The translations under genes were made by a program, and so were the position numbers. A stretch of 64,000 nt of DNA from Paraburkholderia youngii (GTDB lineage: Bacteria > Pseudomonadota > Gammaproteobacteria > Burkholderiales > Burkholderiaceae), in the NCBI RefSeq assembly GCF_013366925.1, contig NZ_JAALDK010000002.1, positions 992,001 to 1,056,000 of the forward strand, given 5' to 3'. Positions 45,054 through 54,688 of the stretch are shown here, one piece after another; positions within the stretch are counted from its first letter, which is position 1; every line of letters begins with the position of its first letter. The notes under the pieces were generated by a model. It was not told the origin of the DNA, did no database searches, and worked only from the letters and a program-made list of their open reading frames with translations.

Positions 45054-46298
45054 TCAATGCAATTCGTTGAACTCGACGCGCCCGGCCTTCATCACCAGCG
45101 GGATACGCTCGCCCTGGCCCGTCAGACAACTCAGATCGCGCAACGGATCGCCGTCGACCACCAGCACGTCGGCAAAGGCGCCCGGTGTCAGGCGTCCCAG
45201 CTTACCCGTCATGCCGAGAATCTCGGCGCCGATGGTGGTGGCGCTGCCGATGATCTCGGCGGGGGTCAGCACTTGCGCGCGGATCGAAAACTCGTCGCTT
45301 TGCATCCGGTGGCCCGGGCCGAGCAGATCGGAACCGAAGCCCATCTTGACCCCGGCGCGCTTGAAAATCTCCAGCGACTTCAAACCGGCGTCACGCACGA
45401 TGTCGATCTTGGCCGCGCTCTCGGCCGACAGGCCATAGCGCACGCCCTCGATATGCAAGGCCTCGTAGGCCACCAGCGTGGGTACCACGTACGCGCCGCA
45501 CTCGGCCATCAGATCGGCGGTCGGCGCATCGATCAGATTGCCGTGCTCGATCGTGCGCACCCCGCAGCGCACCGCGCGCCGCATCGATTCAGCCGTATAG
45601 GCGTGCGCCATCACATAGGTGCCGCGCGCCTCGGCCTCGGCGACGACCGCGCGAATCTCGTCCTCCGAGTAGCCGAGCGCGCCGATCGGATCGGTCGGCG
45701 ACGCGACGCCGCCAGACGCCATGATCTTGATCTGGTCGGCGCCCATTTGCAGTTCTTCGCGCACGGCGCGGCGCAACGCGTCGACGCCATCGACGACCCG
45801 GCTCAACGCACCGACGCGCACGCAGCAATTGCAAGGCGCGTCGCCGGGCATGAAGTCGGTGCGCGCGCGGCCGTCGCCGTGGCCGCCGGTCTGGCTCAGC
45901 GCGCGTCCGGCAACGAACAGGCGCGGCCCTTGCGCAAGTCCCATCTCGACCGATTGCTTGAGCGCGAAGCCGGCGCCGCCCGCATCGCGCACGGTCGTGA
46001 AGCCGCGCCGCAGGATGCCGCGCATGATCGGCAGCGCCTTGAGCGTGACGAATACGTTGGGCATGTTGACCTGGCTCGGCAAGTCGAACTGCGTCGCGAC
46101 CATGTGCGCGTGCAGGTCGATCAGGCCCGGCATGATGGTCTTCCCTTGCAGATCGATGACCTGTGCGCCGGATGCGTCGATCGGCTGCTGCGAGACTGCC
46201 TTGATCGTGTCGCCTTCGACGAGCAGATTGTGACCCGGCTGCAATGCATGATGCATTGGATCGAGCAAAGCGGCGTTCTTGAACAGGATGCGGTCCAT
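45054..46298 (-). CDS. metal-dependent amidohydrolase (imidazolonepropionase/prolidase-like)
   Basis: Amidohydrolase-superfamily enzyme of 414 residues. Metal ligands: GLIDLHAHMVATQ (HxH), the Lys region ADQIKIMASGGV, His in YVMAHAYTAESM and TIEHGNLID, and Asp in MGFGSDLLGPGH. This set resembles the Xaa-Pro/carnosine-type dipeptidases (Sgx9260 group) of the family. It is four codons-scale distance from the MFS gene end (56 bases) on the same strand, so transporter and hydrolase may share one substrate. Confidence 0.88.
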   Translation of the reverse strand: MDRILFKNAALLDPMHHALQPGHNLLVEGDTIKAVSQQPIDASGAQVIDLQGKTIMPGLIDLHAHMVATQFDLPSQVNMPNVFVTLKALPIMRGILRRGFTTVRDAGGAGFALKQSVEMGLAQGPRLFVAGRALSQTGGHGDGRARTDFMPGDAPCNCCVRVGALSRVVDGVDALRRAVREELQMGADQIKIMASGGVASPTDPIGALGYSEDEIRAVVAEAEARGTYVMAHAYTAESMRRAVRCGVRTIEHGNLIDAPTADLMAECGAYVVPTLVAYEALHIEGVRYGLSAESAAKIDIVRDAGLKSLEIFKRAGVKMGFGSDLLGPGHRMQSDEFSIRAQVLTPAEIIGSATTIGAEILGMTGKLGRLTPGAFADVLVVDGDPLRDLSCLTGQGERIPLVMKAGRVEFNELH

Positions 46299-46353
46299 AT
46301 GTTGTTCCTGGGGTTGCGGAGTGCCAGCGCGTAATCCGCCGGCGATCAGCCGT

Positions 46354-47721
46354 TCAGCGGTTCAGGCGCATCGCGGCAATTTCTTCGAGCGACCGGCCGC
46401 GAGTGGACACTCCCATGATTAGAACGGCGAGCGCACCGATGATCAGCACCAGCGTCGTGCCGCCGAAAACCCCACCGAAGCCCAGCCGCGGATAAAGAAA
46501 TCCGACCAGGATCGGCGCGGCGATCGCGCCGAGGCGGCCGATCGCCGAAGCGACGCCCATGCCGGTCGCGCGCACTTCGGTGGGGAACACCTCGGGGGTG
46601 TACGCATAGACGCCGGCATAAGTCCCGTTCATGAAGAACGACAGCAAAAAGCCGGAGGTCAGAATTTCGGCATCGCTGTGCGTGAGCGCGAGCCCCAACG
46701 CGGAGAATCCGCCGAGCGCCATGTACGTGACGATGGTCGCACGGCGGCCGATCTTTTCATTGAGCCACGCGCCCGAGAAGTAGCCGGGAATCTGCGCGAG
46801 GTACATGACCAGTGAATACGAAAAACTGCGCGTAATCGTCATGCCGTTTTGCACCAGCAGACCGGGAATCCACGTAAAGAACGCGTAGTAGCTGAACGTG
46901 ATCGACAGCCACATCAACCAGGCCATCGCGGTGATGCCGGCCAGTTGCCGCGACCACAGCGCCTTGAGTTTCGCCAGTGGCGTACCGGACGCGACCGGGG
47001 CTGGGGCGCTCACCCCCTGCGCTTGCTCCGGCAGCAGCGGCAAACCGGCGGCGCGTACCACGGCTTCCATCCGTTCGACGATCACCTCGGCTTCGGCGGT
47101 TCTGCCGCGGCTGTCGAGCCAGCGCGGTGATTCGGGCAACGCGCGCCGCCACCACAGCAGCATGACGATCGGCAGTGCAGTGATCACCGACACGACACGC
47201 CAGGCGTCGGGCGCGAGCGGTATGACCAGATAACCGAGTATCGCGGCGAAGACGAAGCCGAACGAGAAGAACGCCGCCAGACTGCCGGTGAAGGTGCCGC
47301 GATATTTGCGCGCGCAGAACTCCGACAGGAAGGGCGCGACGATCGCGCTTTCGGCGCCGGTGCCGAGCCCGGCGATGATGCGTGTCGCCATGAAGAAAGG
47401 CCAATTCTGCGCAGTGGCGCTGACGAGCGATGCGAGGCAGTAGATGATCAGTGCCCACACCATCACTGTGCGGCGGCCGATCACGTCACCGAGGATGCCA
47501 GCGAGCGCGGCGCCGAAGAAGTAGCCAATGAAGGTGCCGCTGCCGAGCACGCCGGTCTGCACGCTGCTCAGATTCCACTGATTGCGCAGCACTGGCAGCA
47601 TGAAGGCCAGTACCGCGGCATCCATCGCATCGAAGACGTAACCGAGTCCTCCCATCCATAGCAGTTTGCGATGAAAGCTCGAGTACGGTAGGCGCTCTAT
47701 ACGCGCGGGAATCGTCGACAT
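46354..47721 (-). CDS. MFS transporter, metabolite:H+ symporter type
   Basis: Major facilitator protein of 455 residues with 12 hydrophobic segments. Signatures of the SV2/AAHS-like sugar or organic acid symporters: GYVFDAMDAAVLAFMLP, motif A GILGDVIGRRTVMV, PESPRWLDSRGR after helix 6 and YTPEVFPTEVRATGMG near helix 10. The ATG at 47719-47721 has AAGGAAG upstream. It is encoded upstream of the amidohydrolase and likely imports its substrate. Confidence 0.88.
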   Translation of the reverse strand: MSTIPARIERLPYSSFHRKLLWMGGLGYVFDAMDAAVLAFMLPVLRNQWNLSSVQTGVLGSGTFIGYFFGAALAGILGDVIGRRTVMVWALIIYCLASLVSATAQNWPFFMATRIIAGLGTGAESAIVAPFLSEFCARKYRGTFTGSLAAFFSFGFVFAAILGYLVIPLAPDAWRVVSVITALPIVMLLWWRRALPESPRWLDSRGRTAEAEVIVERMEAVVRAAGLPLLPEQAQGVSAPAPVASGTPLAKLKALWSRQLAGITAMAWLMWLSITFSYYAFFTWIPGLLVQNGMTITRSFSYSLVMYLAQIPGYFSGAWLNEKIGRRATIVTYMALGGFSALGLALTHSDAEILTSGFLLSFFMNGTYAGVYAYTPEVFPTEVRATGMGVASAIGRLGAIAAPILVGFLYPRLGFGGVFGGTTLVLIIGALAVLIMGVSTRGRSLEEIAAMRLNR

Positions 47722-47866
47722 AGCTTCCTTCCAGAAAGGGCGGCGCCGTGGCACCGGGCTTGGTCGAACGAGTATAGGAAGTCGAAATGGGCGGGTCTTG
47801 GTTGGAAACCGCATCGAATATGCGGATTCCGGCATCACGATGCGGCGGGCGCGAGCACTGCCTGAT

Positions 47867-48400
47867 TCATGTTTTCTCGCTGGCAGGAGGCTCGGCAGCG
47901 TCGCCGTTCGTGCGGCGACGCTTTTCCAGAACCGCGGTCGTCAGGTCCGGACGTTGCGCGGCCTTCAGCACACAGGCGGGCACGCGATCGAGTTCGGTCT
48001 GATTGGCGCGTGCCTGCACGCGCATCTCGCTCGGGCTCAGGCCGGTGATGTCGCGAAACACGCGGCCGAACGTGCCGAGGCTTTCCCAGCCGGTCGCGAA
48101 CGCGATGTCCGTGATGCCGAGGTCGGTGTCACGCAGCAGCGTGGTGGCTTGCTCGATACGGCGCGTCAACAGATAGCGGTGCGGCGGCACGCCGAAGGCC
48201 CGCTTGAACGAACGCGCGAAGTGCGCTTCCGACACGCCGCTTACTTCAGCCAGGCGCCGCACCGGCCAGGCTTCGTGCGACGCGGCATCGATGCGGTCTT
48301 TCGCGCGCAGCAGGCGGCGCAACAACGCCGGGTCTTCGAGCGCTTCGGCGCTGCCCGGGATGGGAAGGGGCTGGAGTTCAGGGTCGTGTGAGCGGGACAT
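47867..48400 (-). CDS. AraC-family transcriptional regulator
   Basis: Protein of 177 residues with a single AraC-type DNA-binding domain (two helix-turn-helices, residues about 30-135: RRLAEVSGVSEAHFARSFKRAFGVPPHRYLLTRRIEQATTLL ... DIAFATGWESLGTFGRVFRDITGLSPSEMR). No large sensor domain precedes it, so effector sensing is unclear; the last 40 residues are charged. The ATG at 48398-48400 is the first in frame. Oriented the same way as the MFS/amidohydrolase genes downstream. Confidence 0.88.
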   Translation of the reverse strand: MSRSHDPELQPLPIPGSAEALEDPALLRRLLRAKDRIDAASHEAWPVRRLAEVSGVSEAHFARSFKRAFGVPPHRYLLTRRIEQATTLLRDTDLGITDIAFATGWESLGTFGRVFRDITGLSPSEMRVQARANQTELDRVPACVLKAAQRPDLTTAVLEKRRRTNGDAAEPPASEKT

Positions 48401-48463
48401 GAGTTCGCATTGGAACGGCTCGTCGAAGAACGCGCGGGTGAAAGAGCCGCCGCGGCGACCGCT

Positions 48464-49537
48464 TCAAGCGGTCTGCTCGGTCTTGCCGTAAGTGAGCCGG
48501 CCGTTTTTCGACAGCAGCACCGCGACAGGCCGCGTCATTTCGAATTCGGAGAAAATGATCGTCATGCTGGCGGTGATGGGCACCGCGAGAAAGGCGCCCG
48601 GCACGCCCCACAACGCCGACCACACCGCCATGCTCGCGACAATCGCGAACGGGCTCAGGTTCAGCGAATTGCCCGTCAGATACGGATCGAGAATATTGCC
48701 GATCACGAAGTGAATCGCGGACAGCGAAACCAGCACGATCAGGACCGAATTCACGTCGCCGAACTGCAGTACCGACATCAGCACCGGGAACGCAACCGCG
48801 AGCACCGAGCCGATATATGGCACATAGTTCAGCAGCGCGGTCAGTATCGCCCACAGCCCGGCGAACTCGAGGCCGACGCTGCGCATCGCGAGCCAGCAGA
48901 GCCCGCCGAGCAGCACGCCGAGAAACGTCTTCAGCGCGAGATACGCGCCAATGCGCCGGTTGATGTCGATGACCACGCCCCGGATGCGCGCCGCGTTGGT
49001 CGAATTGGCGGTCATGTTCGCCAGCTTGTCGCCGAACGTGCGGCGCTCGAACAGCAGAAAACTCGCATACAGCACGATCACGAACAGGTCGATGATCATC
49101 GACGAGAGCGACGCCAGCAGGCCCGTCACCATCGCCTGAATGTTAAGTTGCGTGAGTATGTTCCGCCGCAGTGACTCCCAGGTCGGCTCGCTTTCGAGGT
49201 GCAGCAGCGTCGAGATCTTGTGGATCATCAGCAAGACCGAGTCCTGGTAGCGCGGGGCGAGCGCGACGAGCGCGTCATAGTTGGCGACCAGCATGTCGAC
49301 TGCGAAGAAAATCGCGGCGCAGATCAGGAACATCGACAGCCCATAGCGCAACTGCACCGGCAGCCGCGGGCCGATCAGCGGAATGCGTTGCAGCAGCCGC
49401 GTGAGGTCGACCACCAGGTACACCGCGATCGCGCCGAACACGATCGGCACGAAAACCGCACGCCCGATATACAGCAACCAGCCCACAATCAGCAGCAGCA
49501 GCACTACGTATACGGACGCTTGCAATCTGTCGGTCAT
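48464..49537 (-). CDS. AI-2E family transporter (YdiK/TqsA/PerM-like)
   Basis: Membrane protein of 357 residues with about eight hydrophobic segments. Typical for the family are the central NYVPYIGSVLAVAFPVLMSVLQ and the C-terminal GNILDPYLTGNSLNLSPFAIVASMAVWSALWGVPGAFLAVPITA. Members export autoinducer-2 or serve as Na+/H+ exchangers; the substrate here is unknown. ATG at 49535-49537. Confidence 0.9.
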   Translation of the reverse strand: MTDRLQASVYVVLLLLIVGWLLYIGRAVFVPIVFGAIAVYLVVDLTRLLQRIPLIGPRLPVQLRYGLSMFLICAAIFFAVDMLVANYDALVALAPRYQDSVLLMIHKISTLLHLESEPTWESLRRNILTQLNIQAMVTGLLASLSSMIIDLFVIVLYASFLLFERRTFGDKLANMTANSTNAARIRGVVIDINRRIGAYLALKTFLGVLLGGLCWLAMRSVGLEFAGLWAILTALLNYVPYIGSVLAVAFPVLMSVLQFGDVNSVLIVLVSLSAIHFVIGNILDPYLTGNSLNLSPFAIVASMAVWSALWGVPGAFLAVPITASMTIIFSEFEMTRPVAVLLSKNGRLTYGKTEQTA

Positions 49538-49992
49538 TGCTCAGTGCTCCATGAATCGGCAAACAGGTGCGCCCGCGCTCAACCCGAGGACGACGGCGAT
49601 CGCCGCGCACGCGCCCGCCGTACGAGCCCCTTACACAGCAGGCCGCGCGATGGACAGAACCGATCTTCGCACAGAACGATGACAGCTCACATATAAAGCG
49701 CGCCAGATCGTTCCGTCCGCAAACTCCAGGCCGATACCTCGAAATGCGCCAGCAGAATGTCGCGAAACGTTGTGATGCGCCGGTCTCGCTCGTGAAACCA
49801 TCTGTTAGGCTGTTTTAATCGGTTTCGATCACCTGACGTGGTTCGACGCGAGCGCCTGCGCCACGCGGTGACAGCGTTCGGCCAAATCACGCAGTGAAAC
49901 CCGCGCCGCGCGTGGCGGTGCGATGTCCGCACTTTGTCTATGCGCGATGTCCGCTGCACGCATCCCTTTCACCTCACGGCATGGAGAACGAG
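49538..49992. other. divergent intergenic region
   Basis: These 455 bases between divergent genes show no supported gene or repeat. In-frame sequence runs into the lipoprotein gene from 49894, but this N-terminal extension has no export signal. Confidence 0.3.
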
Positions 49993-51288
49993 ATGCTGCA
50001 ACGGCTGGGGTCGCGATTCGTCGCATTAGGTCTGATCTGGACATTGTCCGCTTGTGGCGGCGGAGGTGGCGGCAGCGGCGCGGAGCCGGGCGGCATCGGC
50101 TCGAACGGCGCGGCCGGAGCGACCACCCCCGCATCGAGTCCCGCGCCCGCGTCGAGTCCGGCACCGGCATCAAGTTCAACTCCGGCATCAAGTCCAACTC
50201 CGGCGTCGAGCCCGTCGGGCGCATCGGACGCGAGCGCGACGACGCCCAAGCTCGCCGCCGCGACGCCGATCATCGACGGCACGACACTCGGCGCCGCCAT
50301 CTGGCCCGCGGGCGTCACGTCAGCGGGCGGAACCGGTCAGCCCGTCGGCGGACTGAACTGCGCGTTGCGCAGCACCGCGTACACGTATGCTCACGTCTCG
50401 ATCTATCAGAACGGGCAACTCCTGACGCTGTCGCCCAACATCGGCATGGTCGAGCCGACCATCACCGCGCCGACTGGCTGCGCGTATCCGGTGCACACGG
50501 TCGATTCGAGCGGCAAGATCCATATGGACGCGACGACCGGCGCGACTTATACGCTCGGCCAGTTCTTCTCGATCTGGGGCGAGCCGCTGAGTGCGTCAAA
50601 CGTGGCGGGTCTGACCGCCTCGCCGATCGCGATCTACGTGAACGACGGCGGCACTCTCACGCAATACACGGGCGACCCCGCGAGCCTCGTGCTGAAGCCG
50701 CACGACGAAATCACGATCATGGTCGGCACGCCTGTCACACAAGTGCCCACCTATGCGTGGACCGATCCGCCGCCGTTCGACCCGAACCCGATCACGCTCG
50801 TCTTCGGAGGCGTGGTCGGCTCGTCGTTCTGGCCGAACGGCACGACGTCGACGGGCGGCAACGGCTCGCCGGTCGACGGCCTGACCTGCGCGCCGAACAT
50901 GAATGTGCTGTACCACGTGCACGCGCACCTCGCGATCATCAAGGACGGGCAATGGCTCGCGTTGCCGGCGAACGTCGGCATCCTGTCGCAATGCACGTAT
51001 GAAATGCACACGCACGACAACACCGGCATCATCCATATGGAAGCGCCGACCGAAAGGACCTATACGCTCGGCGACTTCTTCGATATCTGGGGCGAGCCGC
51101 TGACGAGCACGAACGTCGCGGGCATCATGGGCGACGTGGTCGCGTATATCAACGACAACGGCGATTCGCGCCGCTATATGGGCGACTTGCGCAATATCGA
51201 ACTGACATCGTTGCGCGACATCACGCTGCAGATCGGCACGCCGCCGGTGAGCACGTTGGCGACGTATTCGTGGTACGAGCCGCAATAA
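49993..51288 (+). CDS. lipoprotein with low-complexity linker and two copies of an unknown domain
   Basis: Exported protein of 431 residues. Signal peptide with lipobox LSACGGG (about residue 19), then a poly-Gly and an Ala-Ser-Pro repeat linker (PASSPAPASSPTPASS, about 40-80). Two homologous domains follow, at about 95-255 and 265-425: both contain LNCAL/LTCAP, a TYTLGQFF/TYTLGDFFDIWGEPL block and a D-E/D-I-T end. The second keeps YHVHAHLAI and MHTHDNTGIIHMEAP; the first has YAHVSIY and VHTVDSSGKIHMDA. Histidines could bind metal. The ATG at 49993 has GGAG six bases upstream. Family not recognised. Confidence 0.8.
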   Translation: MLQRLGSRFVALGLIWTLSACGGGGGGSGAEPGGIGSNGAAGATTPASSPAPASSPAPASSSTPASSPTPASSPSGASDASATTPKLAAATPIIDGTTLGAAIWPAGVTSAGGTGQPVGGLNCALRSTAYTYAHVSIYQNGQLLTLSPNIGMVEPTITAPTGCAYPVHTVDSSGKIHMDATTGATYTLGQFFSIWGEPLSASNVAGLTASPIAIYVNDGGTLTQYTGDPASLVLKPHDEITIMVGTPVTQVPTYAWTDPPPFDPNPITLVFGGVVGSSFWPNGTTSTGGNGSPVDGLTCAPNMNVLYHVHAHLAIIKDGQWLALPANVGILSQCTYEMHTHDNTGIIHMEAPTERTYTLGDFFDIWGEPLTSTNVAGIMGDVVAYINDNGDSRRYMGDLRNIELTSLRDITLQIGTPPVSTLATYSWYEPQ

Positions 51289-51327
51289 CATCCGCCGCAG
51301 GCCGCTTCACTTCGCCGTGATGCGGCT

Positions 51328-52116
51328 TCAACGCGGCGTACCGGAATGCCCGATGCCGCGCGGCCGGCGCGGCATGATGCCCGCGACTGAGCGCGGCGCC
51401 GCGTTCGCGACCAGAATCATCGACGCGCCGGCAAGACCGCTCGACACATGCTTCAACGCATGGCCGGCGATCACGTGATGCGTGAGCTCCCATATCTGCC
51501 AATCGAGGCTTTCGAAAATCTTCGCGACCCCGTAGAAGACGATCACGAGCGTCCATGCGATCACGCCGTCCACCTTGCGCGTGAGCGTCATGCCGACGAT
51601 CAGCATGAGGCCGCCGAACTGCAGAATCGCGTAAGGCCACAGGCTGTTGAATACCAGCCAGTAGCCGACGGTGGCGGGCGACACGACCACCATGATCAGC
51701 ATCTGCGCCCAGCCGACGCGCTGTCCGCTCCACGACGTCCATAGCATCGCGAGGATGCCGGCGAACACGATCGTCATCGGCAGGCGATCCCAGACGAGCG
51801 TCGCGTCGTTCGGCGCCATGTGGTAGTACGCCGAACCGAACGCGGTGAACAGCAGCCCGATCGCGGCGACGACCATGCCGGGAAATTGCGCCGGCTGGTT
51901 CGACGCATGCCGCGTGACCCAGCGCAGACAGAGCACGCCGGCGATCAGAATGACGATGTTCGAGAGCACGTCCGCCGCATTGTGCAGCGGCCCCAGCGAG
52001 CGCTGATCGGCGAAGTGGTGATACGAGGCAGGCTGCGCGAGCGGCCATATCATCTGTAGCACGGTGCCCGCCAGGAAAAGCAGCACGCTAGCCAGCAGCA
52101 AGCGGGAGATCTTCAC
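51328..52116 (-). CDS. ceramidase-like integral membrane protein
   Basis: Membrane protein of 262 residues with about seven hydrophobic segments. SAYYHMAPNDATLVWDRLPMTIVFAG and THHVIAGHALKHVSSGLAGASM resemble the alkaline ceramidase (CREST) superfamily, where such His and Asp residues bind a metal. GTG at 52116 has a GGAG nine bases upstream and is chosen over GTG at 52131. Function in the bacterium unknown; hydrolysis of a lipid amide is possible. Neighbouring genes also encode envelope proteins. Confidence 0.75.
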   Translation of the reverse strand: MKISRLLLASVLLFLAGTVLQMIWPLAQPASYHHFADQRSLGPLHNAADVLSNIVILIAGVLCLRWVTRHASNQPAQFPGMVVAAIGLLFTAFGSAYYHMAPNDATLVWDRLPMTIVFAGILAMLWTSWSGQRVGWAQMLIMVVVSPATVGYWLVFNSLWPYAILQFGGLMLIVGMTLTRKVDGVIAWTLVIVFYGVAKIFESLDWQIWELTHHVIAGHALKHVSSGLAGASMILVANAAPRSVAGIMPRRPRGIGHSGTPR

Positions 52117-52422
52117 GTTGCTCGACTCCACAGTGGGGCGAAATGCTCGAAGGCGCCGTGAACCGGACCTTTTACGCCTCTTGGCGACCCTTTTACGCTG
52201 ACGCGAAGCGGATCACGCTCGCTCGCACGGAAACCGTGCGGCCGATGCGCAGCCGGGTTGGCCCCCGTTCGAATTCGCGCAGCCTGCTCGTATCATCGGA
52301 CAAAGCGCCTGGCGCAACAAGAGCGTCGGGCGGCGCACCGATGGACATGCGCTCATAGTATTCTTCTCAACCAATGCAAGCTGCGTGCAAGAACGCGCGA
52401 CCCAAAGGAAGACCCGGACTCC
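52117..52422. other. divergent intergenic region with a hairpin
   Basis: These 306 bases hold no supported gene. CGCACGG-AAA-CCGTGCG at 52224-52240 is a perfect inverted repeat that could be an operator or an RNA stem. Confidence 0.4.
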
Positions 52423-54009
52423 ATGCAAGCGCAGATACACCACCCGTCGTTCCCGCATCGTCGATGGAAGGGCGCGCTGTGCGCGCTGCTGTGCGCAAGC
52501 CTGCTCGCCGGCTGCGCGCGGTTACCGTCGCTCGAGGACCGCAAGGAGTCGCATGCGTTGTCGCCCGCGGTGGCGGCCACCACGGATCTCGGTCGCGCGG
52601 TCGCGCCCGAATTGGCCTCGCACGCGGGGCTGGCGGGCATTTATCCGCTGGCCGATGCGCATGTCGCGTTTGCCGCGCGCATGGACCTGATCCGTTCCGC
52701 GCAACGCACGCTCGACATCCAGTACTACATCTGGCGCGACGATCTGACCGGCACGCTGCTGCTCGAACAGATCCACGAAGCGGCGGACCGGGGCGTGCGG
52801 GTGCGCCTGCTGCTCGACGATCTCGGCATCGCGTCCGCGCTCGACCCGACACTCTCGGCGCTCAACTCGCATCCGAATATCGAGGTACGCCTGTTCAACC
52901 CGTTCGTCGTGCGCAGCCCGAAATTCCTCGGCTTTGTAACCGACTTCTCACGCGCCAATCGGCGCATGCACAACAAGTCACTGACCGCCGACGCCACCGC
53001 GACGATCCTCGGCGGCCGCAACATCGGCGACGAGTATTTCGATGCCACCGACGGCGTCGTCTTCGCCGACCTCGATGTCCTCGCGATCGGACCGGCCGCG
53101 GCCGACGTGTCGCGCGATTTCGACCGCTACTGGGCCAGCGCGTCGGCGTATCCGGTCGACAAGATCCTGCCGCACGAGAGCGTCGATGAACTGGCCACGC
53201 TCGAGCGTGATGCGCAGGCGATCGAACAGGAGCCCGCCGCCGCGGAGTACAAGCAAGCGCTGCGCGGTCCACGCGTCGTGCAGAACCTGCTCGACCACAA
53301 GCTGCCGCTCGATTGGGCCAAAACGAAGATGATCAGCGACGACCCCGCGAAAGGCTTGAACGACGCGCCGCCGGAAGCGCTGATTCCGCACCAGCTACGC
53401 GAAGTGATGGGCCAGCCGACGAAGTCGCTCGACCTCGTCTCGCCCTACTTCGTGCCGGCGAATACGGGCACGCAGTTTCTGAGCGGCCTCGCCGCCCAGG
53501 GCGTCGATGTGCGCGTGTTGACGAACGCGCTGGAAGCGACCGATGTCACCGCCGTGCACTCGGGCTATATCAGGCGGCGCGTCGAGTTGCTGCAAAACGG
53601 CGTGCACCTGTATGAATTGCGGCGCGTGGCGGGCGTCATCCAGAAGAAAGAACAGTCGCCGGGGCCGTTCGGCAGCTCGGGTTCGAGCTTGCATGCGAAA
53701 ACTTTCATCGCCGATTCCCAGCGGGTTTTCGTCGGTTCGTTCAACTTCGATCCGCGCTCCGCGCATCTGAATACCGAGCTTGGCCTCGTGATCGACAGCC
53801 CCGATCTCGCGACGCGGGTCGATCGAAAATTTCTCGCTTTGCTGCCGACAGTCGCGTACGCGGTGCATCTCGACGCAAACGGCAAGCTGTACTGGATCGA
53901 AACCAACGACGGCGTGGAAACCCGCCTCGATACCGAACCGAATGCGACGTGGTACGCGCGGCTCGGTGTATGGATGCTGTCGATAATGCCAATTGAGTCG
54001 TTGCTATAG
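52423..54009 (+). CDS. phospholipase D-family lipoprotein (cardiolipin synthase-like)
   Basis: Protein of 528 residues. The N-terminal signal ends in a lipobox LLAGCAR. Two HKD motifs are intact: RMHNKSLTAD and SSLHAKTFIAD, each followed by a glycine/asparagine-rich GGRNIGDEYF or GSFNFDPRS. This is the PLDc_2 arrangement of cardiolipin synthase C-like proteins. It may transfer or hydrolyse phosphatidyl groups at the membrane surface. ATG at 52423; the open frame upstream has no homology. Confidence 0.88.
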   Translation: MQAQIHHPSFPHRRWKGALCALLCASLLAGCARLPSLEDRKESHALSPAVAATTDLGRAVAPELASHAGLAGIYPLADAHVAFAARMDLIRSAQRTLDIQYYIWRDDLTGTLLLEQIHEAADRGVRVRLLLDDLGIASALDPTLSALNSHPNIEVRLFNPFVVRSPKFLGFVTDFSRANRRMHNKSLTADATATILGGRNIGDEYFDATDGVVFADLDVLAIGPAAADVSRDFDRYWASASAYPVDKILPHESVDELATLERDAQAIEQEPAAAEYKQALRGPRVVQNLLDHKLPLDWAKTKMISDDPAKGLNDAPPEALIPHQLREVMGQPTKSLDLVSPYFVPANTGTQFLSGLAAQGVDVRVLTNALEATDVTAVHSGYIRRRVELLQNGVHLYELRRVAGVIQKKEQSPGPFGSSGSSLHAKTFIADSQRVFVGSFNFDPRSAHLNTELGLVIDSPDLATRVDRKFLALLPTVAYAVHLDANGKLYWIETNDGVETRLDTEPNATWYARLGVWMLSIMPIESLL

Positions 54010-54017
54010 CTTGCGGT

Positions 54018-54572
54018 TCAGAACCGTCGCAAATCGCGATCCCGCAATGGATCAGGCGAGCGCTGCGTCGCGCGCAACACGCCGTTGGTGTCGAACGCAA
54101 AATTGAACAGCATGTGGTTGATGTTGTTTTCGATGTAACGGTACGACCAGACTTCGCGTTGCGAGAGCCGGAAAAACTGCGTCTGCACGGGGCGGCCGAA
54201 ATTGGTCAGCACATCCTCGCGCGTCCATTTGCCGATTTCCGCGCGATTGAATTCGCTCAACTGCAACACTTGACGCACGCTCACGATCTTGCCTGAAGCG
54301 TCGATGTCGGCGGCGACGGTGGTCGAACCCATCGGCTGGGTCGGCCACATCAGCCTGCGGCCGCCTCCGGGCAGGTCATAGGTTTCGCGCGGCGGACCCA
54401 TCCGGGCGATGATCGCCGCTTGGTCCTGCCCAGCCTGGAATTGCTGCCACGGTTGCGCGCAAGCGGCGAGCATCAACGCCGTCACGCACGTGAGCGCGGC
54501 GCGGCGCAAAACCAGCGGCGCCCGTGCCGTTCGCGCAACAGCGTTTCGAACGTGGGCGACTCGGGCAAGCAT
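54018..54572 (-). CDS. BamE/SmpA-OmlA-like lipoprotein
   Basis: Lipoprotein of 184 residues with lipobox LMLAACAQ at about residue 38. The mature part holds a degenerate pair of SmpA/OmlA-like motifs: QDQAAIIARMGPPRETYDLPGGGRRLMWP and REDVLTNFGRPVQTQFFRLSQREVWSYRYIENN, then a short hydrophobic FNFAFDTNGVLR. Ribosome binding site GGAGGAACCC. A role in outer-membrane integrity is suggested by the fold only. Convergent with the PLD lipoprotein gene. Confidence 0.82.
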   Translation of the reverse strand: MLARVAHVRNAVARTARAPLVLRRAALTCVTALMLAACAQPWQQFQAGQDQAAIIARMGPPRETYDLPGGGRRLMWPTQPMGSTTVAADIDASGKIVSVRQVLQLSEFNRAEIGKWTREDVLTNFGRPVQTQFFRLSQREVWSYRYIENNINHMLFNFAFDTNGVLRATQRSPDPLRDRDLRRF

Positions 54573-54688
54573 GGGTTCCTCCCGTTACGTTCGATCGCGC
54601 GTCGATCGGGAAACCCTCACCGCGCAAAAGCCAAGGCGACACGGGCAATGCGCCCGCTCGCCGATGGCTGCACTGAGGTAACCGACGC

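Noticed and set aside
44964..46334. Open frame of 456 codons antisense to the amidohydrolase
   Set aside because: Composition and lack of motifs show it is a shadow of the amidohydrolase gene.
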